Below are positions 54,471-64,000 of a DNA stretch of 64,000 nucleotides, one piece after another. How positions within the stretch are numbered: the first letter of the stretch is position 1; the number at the start of each line of letters is the position of its first letter. The DNA comes from Cristatella mucedo. Taxonomy: Eukaryota > Bryozoa > Phylactolaemata > Cristatellidae. The position numbers and the translations under genes are program-made. The DNA is taken from the NCBI GenBank assembly GCA_009760855.2, contig WPIO01000005.1, forward strand, positions 8,156,001 to 8,220,000. The letters run 5' to 3'. The notes below the pieces were generated by a model, which saw only the letters and a program-made list of their open reading frames with translations, searched no databases and was not told the origin of the DNA.

Positions 54471-57265
54471 GAGTTTCATCGCAGAGGGGCATTTCCTACC
54501 TCCCTAGCGAAAGCAATTTTCCCATGAACGCTCTGCGAGCAGAGCAAGTAGGAAGAAGACGTAGAGGAAGACAGGAAAGAAAATTGATATAATTTCTACA
54601 AGAAGGAAGACCGAAGCAGGACAGATGCAAGATTACGCGGGTTTAGTGCACTCGAATAGCCACTGATTGGCTGCTGTCCGCCCCCTCCCCCGAGGCTGCC
54701 TGGCGGTGATAAACCGCAACCGACTACCACATAAAGTCAACAAACCGCGATGGCGGCGGGGCCGAATAAACAAACGAAGCTACGAGCCGCAGACAGTGGC
54801 CGCGCGGGTTAAAACCGCAGCTCAAACTGCTGGAGGAAGCCCAACAGCCATCCCCCGCGAAGGAACGCGCGACAGAGAGAGCGGGTGAGAGACACCAGCT
54901 GAAGAGTCGATGACGGACTTCCAAATACAACGCTGGCAGAATGTTACGGCTGTGGGCGCACTAAGTTAGACCGCGCGAATTGCCATGATGGCGACTAAGC
55001 CGCCATCACAACAAGAACAAGAACATTGCTCGGATCGAACTCTATCGCATCTGATGCCGGCGGCGGCAACAGAGCCGAGGCAGGCAGCTTATACGCAAAG
55101 GCAGCAAACGGCACACAGCCGAGAATACGACCGTGTAACCGACGCGGCTCTGAGCTGTTTGCAATGAAAACGCGCCAACTTCGGAAAGATGGCGCCTGCG
55201 CGAGCACTTCACGACCGTAAAGCCGCCGCGAGGCTAGCTACTTCGAACCGTCGGCCGGCGGGACGATCCGTGCTACGCCGGCGAGCGCGCACACGTCAAA
55301 GGATGCGGCGCGAAATTGTAACAACACGACCAAGGTTCGCCGTTTATAGAACGCAAAACTCCGGTTGGACATCGGCGAGTCCAAGAAATGTCATTTACTC
55401 ACCCAAGATATACTGAAACGAAGCGTCAACGGTGAACGAGTGCAACCGACCGACCACGTGCAGAGATGGCGCCGTCCAAGGGGCGGAGCTACGCAAGCGG
55501 CGTAGCTGCTCGGGCTGATCGCTGCTCGGCTACTGGGTCCACGCCTCACAATCTGGAGGCTCAAAGGGTAGGGGGGGGGGGAGGGAGGCAGGGTGTTCGG
55601 TGCAGTGCTGACTGCATGAGAGATAAGGCTTGTGCGCCGCGGCAGCATCAGCAGCCAGTGAAGTGTTGGAGGGCGTGCGGTGGGTGGGCAGCGTGCGGCT
55701 GAATAAGCTCGGGCCGCAGGCGATTCGCGCTCGCCCTCTTGGTTGGTTCCCTAGCACGACTGTCATCCTCCGTTCGCACGGGCGCTCTCTACGGGTAGGC
55801 TGCTGACCGCAGACAGACGGGCGGGCGAGCCGGCTGAGCTGGCGAGCAGATCGCAGGAACGCTTGACGCTCGAGCGCGAGCGAATCGCCGGAACAGAAGC
55901 GCGCTAGACAGAGGATGCGAGTCGCCGCACAGTCTTTCTATGCCAGCGCCCTTTGTCGACGCTCTGAGGCGAAAGTGCGGGCAATGCGCCGCCCGCTCGA
56001 AGCTTTCACGAAGAAATACGCGCGCGGGTCATTGGGCGGCTCGCGAAGCCGCCGCGCTGCTGCAGACGGACCCTGCACGGACTGCCCCCAGGCCTGCAGA
56101 TTCACCCGGAGGTCTTCGACCGGCGGTCGACGCGCGATGGCGTCAGCAGCTCCGTTTTGTCGCCAGGGTCGTCCTGACGAAATGCCTGGCGGCGGTCGCC
56201 CGAAGGACGCCGCTGTCGCCCATACCAGTCGCACTCGGGGTCGGCCCGCTTCTCCGGTCGTTCTTCGAGCCGCTCGTTTCCAGCGGGCTTATTCCAAAGG
56301 AGGCCGTTGTGCACATTCGCTTGCATCGCTGAGCCGAGCTGGCCGCCTGGAATCAGGAATAGCGCTAGCAAATTAATCATCGCAAAATCCGCATTTTCCT
56401 TCTCGGGCGAGGCTGTTTGTAGCCGCGGGGAGGCCACTAGATTATTTCACCGCTCTGCGAGCGGCTGGGCGCGGCGCGTGGTAAGATATATATAATATAT
56501 AATTCATTTATATAGCGCCCCAAGAGAACTTAATCTCTATTCAGGCGCTTCACATATGCCTCGGGGCTCGAGCCTACGACTTCAGTCAGACCTTGGTCGG
56601 GGCGAGCACCTTAACCGCTAGACCAAACCAGCGCACGGTGAGGAATGGCGGCGGCCCGGCGGCGAAATCGGTCGCCGTGCGCGCCACTATCTCGTTCGCC
56701 GAGCGATCTTGGCTTTCTCGCGCCGAGTGCGCAGCGAGGGGAGCGCTACGCACGCTCCCAAAGAGGGAGGAGATAGATAAAGTGGCGTGGGTAATTTTGC
56801 AGCCCTCAGAGCGTCCGTAGGTCGTCAGCCGCGGGCAAGCTGAGCGCCGGAAAGGAATTTCGTCTCGAGCTGGAAACGATCGCGAAAGGATCCGGGCTAG
56901 CCGTCCAGCGCGCTCTACCCATTGAGAGCCATCGAGACCGCTTTTGACGCGGGGCTTTTTTTTATAGAGCTCGGTTGGCAATTTTCCGTTTCGACCGTCA
57001 ATGTTTTCCGCCGCCCTCCCGTCCGCCTGCCTGGTCAAGCAGTGCCCCGTCCGACGCTCGTCGCCAGCTCGTCTTCGTCGTCCTCCGGATGCTCCGGATG
57101 CTTACCAGCGTACCCCAGGCTTCCTCGCACTGCCCCACTCTCCTCCTCCTCCCCCCGTGCTCTTTCTCGGCTCTGCCTCTCTAATCGAACTCGAAAGAGG
57201 CGTCTCGGAGGCGTGCCTTCAGTTCCTACGCACGTACAGTGCGGCGGAACGCGCGGTCGACTGAC
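54471..57265. other. CpG-rich stretch without a recognised gene
   Basis: GC-rich with many CpG from about 54.66 to 57.26 kb. ATGGCG motifs in YY1-like context occur at about 54749, 54986, 55188 and 55466. An NRF1-like GCGCCTGCGCG follows the third. This looks like a CpG-island promoter region. Overlapping frames up to 153 codons run on both strands (for example 55915-56376 and 55940-56332), none recognisable. Confidence 0.45.
56500..56633 (-). mobile_element. SINE-1
   Basis: AATTCATTTATATAGCGCCC (reversed tail), TTCAGGCGCTTCACATATGC, CTCGGGGCTCGAGCCTACGA and TTAACCGCTAGACCAAACCA. Very close to the copy at 36873. Confidence 0.87.
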
Positions 57266-57370
57266 TTAATAATAATAATAATAATAATTCACTTGATAAA
57301 GCGCCCTCAGAGAACTTAATCTCTCTCTAGGCGCTTTACATTTGCTGTAAAGTGAAATGCACTTGACTTG
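57266..57370 (-). mobile_element. LINE-A 3' tail copy
   Basis: (AATAAT)n tail, perfect reversed hairpin AAAGCGCCCTCAGAGAACTT...AGGCGCTTT and the first ~30 bp of 3'-UTR. It is followed by three GACTTGAAAT repeats. Confidence 0.85.
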
Positions 57371-57894
57371 AAATGACTTGAAATGACTTGACACCGGCGA
57401 CATCCTCTGACCTGACGACATTGGCGGCGTAGCTATACCGCGAGGCCAATAAATTGGCCGCACTATTCCTAGCGTACGGGCTAGAAGCGTTTAGGGCATT
57501 GTTATTCGCGCTGCCGCCAGTCTACGGCCTGGTTATTGCCGCCGATGCCAGTTTATGGCCCGGCGGAGTTTTATGGCGCTGCTGCTGCCGGTTAATGGGT
57601 CATTGCGATTTATGGGCAGCGACGGTTTTAACGAGGATTAAAGGATACAATTATTACGAGGATTAGGCCGCGTCGCGGCCTGCAGAGGCTTGAGGAGTTG
57701 CAATTTGGACGCTGCCAGCGTCCGTCTGGAAATATACGTGTTGAAGCTCGCCAAGGTGTTTTCGTATGCTGACGCCGCCGTCGCCGCAGCTTCTTCGCAG
57801 CATTTGTTTCGCCGGCAATGGCTGTCTCGCGTTCGCGTCCTTTCGCCGCCATTGTGCGCACCATTTTCGCCGATTGGCTCGTTATCTTTCTTTC
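57371..57894. other. Short repeat and intergenic
   Basis: A 10-bp unit (GACTTGAAAT) is repeated about three times at 57364-57393. Then ACATCCTCTGACCTGACGACATT is a scrap of + strand LINE-A coding sequence. Otherwise nothing recognised. Confidence 0.5.
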
Positions 57895-58130
57895 GACTGT
57901 GGCGCATCCTGTCCAGCCGTCCCGAGTCACTACTTCCACGCTACTCACTAGCTCAACTGCTCTCCCCACTCAGCCGTGCTTCTCACTCTTCTCTTTGTTG
58001 CGTGAGACGAAGTCTGTTTGCTGATCGAATGCGTAACCGAAAGCCGCTTAGGCTTTTAGGAGTGCGCTATACAAAACTCTCCTGCGGTAACGTCCACACA
58101 AAATGCTTGTGAAGTTACAGGCGGAGATTC
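57895..58130 (+). mobile_element. LINE-B 3' end
   Basis: CTCACTAGCTCAACTGCTCTC, CGTGAGACGAAGTCTGTTTG, GCGCTATACAAAACTCTCCT and GTGAAGTTACAGGCGGAGAT are the LINE-B 3'-UTR in order. Confidence 0.8.
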
Positions 58131-58219
58131 AGTTCTCGCGGCGGGTGCTCGCGTGTTATTATTGCTAGCCCGAGCAGCTGCTGCCGCTAAAGCCCCCCTC
58201 GGATTTTGAGCCCAGGGAA

Positions 58220-58395
58220 CTTGCATGTCACCCATAACCGTGTTATTCGTGTTGCTTGTTTATCAAGCATGATATTACTCACCATTCAATTGCATTTCCC
58301 TTTGCAGCGAATGTAAAGCGCCTAGAAAGAGATTGAGTTCTCTGAGGGCGCTTTATCAAGTGCATTATTATTATTGTTATTATTATTACTATTAT
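58220..58395 (+). mobile_element. LINE-A 3' end, 5'-truncated
   Basis: CATGTCACCCATAACCGTGT to the perfect hairpin (58315-58353) and (ATT)n tail. 175 bp. Confidence 0.87.
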
Positions 58396-59147
58396 TATTA
58401 CTCTTTCGAGAGTAGTTAAGTCCAGAATTACGTCCGGTCAGAGAAAAGTAGGAGGCACCGACCGGCCGAGGAGGTAATATGAGCCGCAGACTAGGACTCG
58501 GAGGACTCGGACGGAGGAGGGCTTGTACGGGCACTGGCTCTTACGCCGCCGGAAGCAGCGCGCCTCTCGAAGCAGCGTGTTTTCGCGTTCGGCGCCGAGA
58601 CGGTTCCCCTGGGAACGCCCCTCCCGCGCGAAAGCCAAGTATCCCCTGCTTCGTTATGGCTCCCAATCACCCCGGGCAGCCCTGGAGAGGCTGGCGCGCT
58701 TCGAGGACGACTCAGAAGGCGCGGTCGGCCGGACAGCCTTTTGCGCTCGGCTTCCAGGTACGTTTCGGCGTCGTCAGAGATTTCGGCTGCAACTTCTTCT
58801 GTTTATTTTGTGACACGCTAAAAAGACTGCTGGAGCAGCAGCATTTCTTCGGCATGCACACCCAGCGTCGGTTTCGAGAGCTCGCTATAGAGGCGAGTTC
58901 GCATTCAAGTGTTCGTAATGGGTTCATGGTTCTCAGACAGATCTAAATATGCCTGTCGAGAGGCAAGCCTTTGGATTAAAGCTTCAGGCTTCACGTCGGA
59001 TATGCTGAGAATTCTTTTTTCGACTGTCGATGAGAGGCGTCCGGGCGGAACGCGCTTCGGATCTCTGGGAGCGTCGTCTCACCCAAAGTGCGGAATAACA
59101 ATTTTGTAAAAGGCCTACAGAGTCTTATTAATTACTGTCTTTGCCGA
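58396..59147. other. Intergenic, part GC-rich
   Basis: A 155-codon frame at 58479-58946 (+) has no recognisable domain and overlaps frames on the other strand; not accepted. Confidence 0.45.
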
Positions 59148-59300
59148 GCTGGTTTGGCCCAGTGGTTAAGATGCTTGCCCAGACCAAGGTTTGGCCGAGG
59201 TCGTGGGATCGAGCTCTGTGGCATATGTGAAGCACCTGAATAGAGACTAAGTTCTCTCGGGGCGCTATACAAATAAATTATATTTATTTATATTTATTTT
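59148..59300 (+). mobile_element. SINE-1
   Basis: GGTTTGGCCCAGTGGTTAAG, CAAGGTTTGGCCGAGGTCGT, CATATGTGAAGCACCTGAAT and TTCTCTCGGGGCGCTATACA then (TTTA)n tail. Confidence 0.86.
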
Positions 59301-59409
59301 GCGGCGGATTTCGAAACGAATGCCTCGACCTTCCTCAGAAATGAGGCTAAACCCACACGCACCACAAACCTAGCGACGCTCTTGCGGAACGTTGGTATCT
59401 AAATCCAGC

Positions 59410-59640
59410 CATTCAGTCGCTTGAAACTTTTGCTAAAGGAACTGCCGCGACTTCCAGTTAAATGCATGATCTAAACCAAAACGTCTAACCTCGAACACTC
59501 CTCCTTCAAGTCTGGCTGAACTGCTGCCGCTTCTACAGCTTCAGCCTAATTCTGCCTTCAGATCTTTCCTGGGCAAGTCATTAGCAGACGTGGAATACTC
59601 TTATAGTTACAAGCTTTTGCTATGCATTTCCATAAAGTGA
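59410..59640 (+). mobile_element. Old LINE-B scrap
   Basis: ACTTTTGCTAAAGGAACTGC and GGCTGAACTGCTGCCGCTTC then ACAGCTTCAGCCT resemble the LINE-B C-terminal coding region. Very worn. Confidence 0.45.
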
Positions 59641-59671
59641 AACTCACCTCCCCAATTCTTGCTAAACGGCA

Positions 59672-59745
59672 GCAAATTTAAAGTGATTAGAAAGAGATTG
59701 TGCTCTCAGAGGGCACTAAATCAAATGCATTATTATTATTTCCTC
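59672..59745 (+). mobile_element. LINE-A 3' tail only
   Basis: GCAAATTTAAAGTGATTAGA, AAGAGATTGTGCTCTCAGAG and GGCACTAAATCAAATGCATT then ATTATTATT. It lies directly before the 5' end of the next LINE-A. Confidence 0.8.
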
Positions 59746-59755
59746 ATAAACTGCG

Positions 59756-62700
59756 ACTCTGCAATACTTTCCCAGCCTTTACCTGCAGCGCGAGCTTCTG
59801 CATTAGATGCGCCGGCGGCTAGTAACCTGCATATTATTTATGATCGTGCGTACATATTATCACTTCGTCATCGTAGTGTTCAAATGCATTCCTAGATGTT
59901 ATTGCTGTTGCTAAGATCCGTAAGTTAGGCATTAACAAAAGAAAAGCGTCCAGGAGCCGCAGCTGGGGCCGGGGGGGGGGAGGGCTAATTGAGACGCAGC
60001 TTGTTTGGCAGGAGATGCGAGCTGAGTACCCGCTTGTTTGGTATTCCTAGCATTGTCTCAACCGCTCAGCACGTTCTCCCTCAAGCGTTACTGTGAGTCG
60101 CCCTAACTTAGTGGTCATCAGGCCTGTTATAACGCCGGCAGCCCAAGTTAACACTTCTGCCGACAATTCAAGACGCAACCCCGACCGGTTTCTTCTTTTT
60201 CACACCCTAGATCAATAAAAACTGAAGGTGGAGTCGCTATTACCACACGGTCGAACTTCGACATCAAGCCGTTTGCAGTACCCTCGAAGCTGTCTTTCGA
60301 ATCTATTGCCTTGGTTTCACTCGACGACAAGCTACACATGGCGGCAGTAGTCTATGGCCTGCCAGGGACCAAGCCTTCCTTTATCTCAGATTTCCCTGAT
60401 TTCATTTCGATTTTGTGTGCAAAAATCGATCTTTCCACATCATGGGTGATTTCAACATTCATTTTGATAGCATCTGACGCCTTCAGGACAAGATTTCGTG
60501 CACTGCCCGACTCATTGTCACTTATGGCTCATAAGCATGGCCCTACTCACATCAAGGGTCACATAATCGACTAAGTTTTTTTCACACGACTGCACTTTTT
60601 CATTACCAATTATAGCCGAATTCTGCATACCTGACCACATGCAGATCTCATCCAGCCTACAATGTGTGCCTTCTTCCCCCTCTTTATCTCAAATCAAATG
60701 TGAATCACGAAACATCAAGACCCTTGACATCGTAGCTGTCCGTGCGAGAATATCAGCTTCGCCGTGCTGCTCAATCCCTTTTCCAACATATCATCATTGG
60801 TAGATTGCTACAACATGACGCTGGCTGACATGCTCGACGCGTTTGAACCTCTGACTAAGCGTACTGTTAGCCATCGCCCAGACGGCCTATGGTTTACCAC
60901 AGACATTAAACAAGCTAGGTCTGCTAAGCACAAGTTAGAAAAAAAGCCTAAAAAAGATCAGCACTGAGTGTCTATTAACAGGCATAGGAGAACTAGTGTA
61001 GATCGCAACAATTGATCCTAGCAAAGGCCAAGTCTAGCTTCTATAAAAACATTGTTGAATCACAGATGTACAATCCAAAAATGCTGATGTTGACGATCAA
61101 CCATCCCCATGACCGCTCTCATATTAGCTCTTTACCTAGTGATTCCTGTGATGATCTAGCTGATCGCTTCTCTAACTTCTTTGACAAGATGGACAAAATA
61201 AGGGAGTCCATCCCTAAGTTGGCAGCATCTCCCCTGGAATACTGTCCCTCAATTCCTTGCTGCACCACAATGTCTACACTCAAGGAGGTCACTAGTGACC
61301 TCGTCAGGAAGTTCATATCCCAATCAAAGAAGACGACTAGTCCTTTGGATCCTGATCACACTGTCCTGCGTCTGCGATGCATTGATCTGCTGCTGCCATG
61401 CATAACTAACATAATTAATATGTCTTCAGCCTCAGGTCATGTCCCAGCACCTTTCAAAAAGCTGTAGTCGAGCCACTTCTCAAGAAAGCGACACTAGACC
61501 AGGAGAACTTGAGGATAAACTACCGCTTAGTCTCCCTTCTACCATTTCTATCAAAGACACTGGAGCAGGTCGTGGCGGACCAGCTGAACTGATATATTGA
61601 AACTTCAAACCTTGCTAGTAAGTTCCAGTCTGGCCTTAGAGCTGATAGCTCGACAGAATCAGCATTTCTTAGGGTGTAAAACGACCTACTTAGGAATGCA
61701 GACATGGGTAGAGTCTCTCTGGTTGTTTCGCTCGATCTTTCGGCAGCTTTTGATACTATCGATCACCAAGTTCTTCTAGAGCGCCTCTCATCTCGCCTGG
61801 GCATCACTGGCACTTTTCTGCAATGGTTCAGATCCTATCTCAGTGTGAGACTCCAGAGTATTGACGTGAATAGACAAAGATTATCCGAGGTACCTCTAAA
61901 ATATGATGTACCTCAGGGCTTCGTGCTTGGTCCTGTTCTTTTCACGGTTTATTTTCTGCCTCTTGCCGATGCCAAGCACAATCTAGGCTTTCACTTCTAT
62001 GCAGATGACACTCAGTTGTACCTCTGCTTTGATCTCTTCCAGCCCTCCAGCATGTTGAATTCTCTCAACTCTCTCGCTGCATTCATTGATGACATCTGCA
62101 CGTGGATGACAGCAAACTTTCTTAATTTGAGGTATGACAAAACTAACTTACTACTTATGGGCAAAGAAAGTGTGATTCAGAAATTGGAAAGGCTAACGCT
62201 CACCATCAGCTCTGCAATATCTCCTGTTGAATCTGCATATCCCCTGTTGAATCTGCACGAAATATAGGCGCCATGTTCCAAAGTGATTTCATTGAACGAC
62301 CGAACTCCACCGTCAAGCCTGCCTACTTTCAGCTACATAACTTGGCTAAAATTTGGGCTAGTTTAGACAGGGATTCCACATCTAAATTTGTCCATACATT
62401 TGTGAAATTCCGTCTTGACTTTTGTAACTCACTGCTTGTTGGCCTACTGGCCTATGCAAGCAGGCGCTTACAGCTGGTGAAAAAACTCGGCAGCGAGGCT
62501 TGTCTGACTTGAGCGTCGCAGTTACCATATCTCACCACTTCTCGCCGACCTGCACAGGCTCACAGTCAAGCAACGCATTGACTTCAAGGTTTTGTCACTC
62601 ACTTTTAGGCTCCTTCATTCTTTGGCTCTAGCCCATCAATCAGATCTACCCCCAGGCTAAGCATCGTAGCACCCGCTTTTCGGAATCTAATTGCTTACCT

Positions 62701-63052
62701 ATACCTCGTACAAACGTACTAACCTCAAATCCTCTGGAGACTGACGTTACGACATCTCCTGACTTTGCCACATTTAAAAAGAAACTAAAAGCGCATCTAT
62801 TTATCACAGCATTTATTGGATCCCTGCGATTCGTCCTTCATGTGCTTATGCTTGCTGACACTGTGCATACTGCCACTAACCATACTTGAAGGATGACCCT
62901 GTGTATGTCACCTCTAGCCATGTTATTCTCGTTGTTTATCGAGCATGCAACCACTTACCATTCAATCGTGCTTCCTTTGCAGCAAATGTAAAGTGCCTAG
63001 AAAGAGGTCGAGTTCTCCGAGGACACTATATCAAATGCATTTTTATTATTAA
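59756..63052 (+). mobile_element. LINE-A, longest copy in the window (~3.3 kb), decayed
   Basis: The 5' region (GGCATTAACAAAAGAAAAGC, the NKRKA block) matches the reverse of 52605-52220. Endonuclease coding is readable in pieces: KTEGGVAITTRSNFDIKPF, SLDDKLHMAAVVYGLPGT (frame 60311-60574) and the GDFNIHFD block broken by a frameshift near 60440. The RT frame is 61012-61467 and then 61704-62267, with DLSAAFDTIDHQVLLERL and FYADDTQLYL. Then come the FQLHNLAKIW block (62273-62512) and the worn C-terminus. The hairpin (62990-63030) and an ATTTTTATTATT tail end it. Same family as 1-2645. Confidence 0.88.
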
Positions 63053-64000
63053 GGGAGTCCAGGACATCGTGGCCCTATTCTCTACTTTTATGTTCTTGCT
63101 CGCAAGCGCAGGTATGCACAAGTACACGTGCACAATAATAAAATACCTTCGCGAGACTGCAGGCCTAGTCGCTCCTGCGGGCTGTATGAGGCTAGGGCAA
63201 CCATAGCTCCATTCTCCCCCACAGATGGCGACCGGAAGCGGGCATCCAGGCACGTCCCGTTTGGTCCCTCTCCAAGGAGCTCACGTTGTCCCTCAGTCTA
63301 CCACGCTGCCAGGGCAGACTCATTTGGTTTACAGAGGCACTGGCGGCTCATCGGTCGACTCGCCGAAAAATGGGGGCGCGCTCGCGTCTTCTTTAGGCTG
63401 GTTCAAAGAGGTCAAGAGGACGGCAGTGTTTTTCCGGAGGAAGCTATTGCGAGCCTGTATTTTTAGACGGGCCACACAGCTGCTGGGGCCACTGCATGCT
63501 CAAGGTCGATTTCCAGCGAAGGCTTTCGTTTTATTGAAGGGTTGTCGTATTTTGGCCGGGTTAAAGAGGCGACGCGCCGGGATTAGTTGGGTCTGAGGAG
63601 GCGTGCCCGGCGGACCGGCTGTGACCGGCTCACCGAATTGGGTCATTAATCGCCGAATTCTTTTTTTAAGCTCACCCGTGGAGAGCTTTTTGAGCGCGGC
63701 ACGTCATCGTCGTCGAGCAGCTTCCAGGTTTGTCGCGCTACAGCCGCTGCAATTAATTTTCTGCACTGGGCTTCGTGCGATTGGCAGGAGCCTCTCGCTC
63801 TGCACGCAGCGTCAGGTAAACGCCACGGAAGTAGCCGTTTTTAGGTCTCTAGCTGTCTGCAAGGCGAGCCCCATCGGAGGGCAGCTTCGACTCGTCGACC
63901 GCTAGGGGGAGGGGGAGGGAACGGCCAGTTTTTTGTAGACGCGGCACCATCGGTCCTCTCTATCGCTAACTATCTCCATCTACCTCTATCTCTATCTGTC
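63053..64000. other. Intergenic, GC-rich to the right edge
   Basis: Frames of 100-123 codons at 63128-63596 and 63603-63905 (+) are not recognisable. The edge ends in a TCTATC-rich tract (63955-64000). Confidence 0.45.

Noticed and set aside
55940-56332. Frame with DALRRKCGQC, recalling the C-terminal CX2C of insect chemosensory proteins
   Set aside because: Only one short motif fits, no partner cysteines are seen upstream, and overlapping frames are open on both strands.
1-64000. CRISPR arrays, rRNA genes, prokaryotic operons or prophage
   Set aside because: No spaced direct repeats of CRISPR type, no rRNA sequence and no ribosome-binding-site pattern. The gene content is animal.

Overview
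The window is nuclear DNA of an invertebrate animal. The evidence is spliced genes with GT-AG introns of 1-5.5 kb, a metazoan-type SLC16 carrier, a profilin-4-like gene, a COA4-like twin CX9C gene, a Tc1/mariner relic, tRNA-derived SINEs and many L2/CR1-clade LINE copies. I see no operons of bacterial type, rRNA genes, functional tRNA genes or CRISPR arrays. The phylum cannot be fixed by reading alone. A free-living flatworm or other lophotrochozoan would fit, but that is only a guess.

Confident genes are few. (1) At 22.2-23.1 kb two intronless genes lie 13 nt apart on the + strand: a profilin-4-like gene, then a COA4-like complex IV assembly factor, then an AATAAA signal. (2) At 23.75-24.72 kb there is an unrecognised 322-residue Ala/Arg-rich protein with high GC3. 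(3) From 47.13 down to 36.40 kb on the - strand lies a four-exon SLC16 (monocarboxylate transporter-like) gene. Its three introns are all phase 1, and they join into one 540-residue frame. A weak candidate for the last two exons of another - strand gene lies at 5.19-5.64 kb.

The rest is mostly transposable elements. Two L2-like LINE families recur, called LINE-A and LINE-B here. LINE-A ends in a perfect AAAGCGCC...GGCGCTTT hairpin followed by (ATT)n. LINE-B ends in pentanucleotide tails such as (CATTA)n. Two tRNA-derived SINE families, SINE-1 and SINE-2, also recur. The tail of SINE-1 copies the LINE-A hairpin, which suggests it borrows the LINE-A machinery. There is one Tc1-like transposon, itself hit by a SINE-2, and a single fragment of a third LINE type.

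The layout, left to right, is: LINE-A copy (0-2.6 kb); GC-rich gene-poor stretch (4.5-7 kb); LINE nests (7.8-10.3, 13.0-16.3 and 16.7-19.6 kb); microsatellites and the gene cluster (21.4-24.7 kb); LINE fragments (25.7-34.1 kb); the SLC16 gene with TE-filled introns (36.4-47.1 kb); a multiply nested LINE-A (50.4-52.6 kb); a CpG-rich stretch with no recognisable gene (54.6-57.3 kb); and a long LINE-A copy (59.8-63.05 kb). Elements inserted inside each other (B in B, A in B, B in A, A in A) show that both LINE families were active over overlapping periods.
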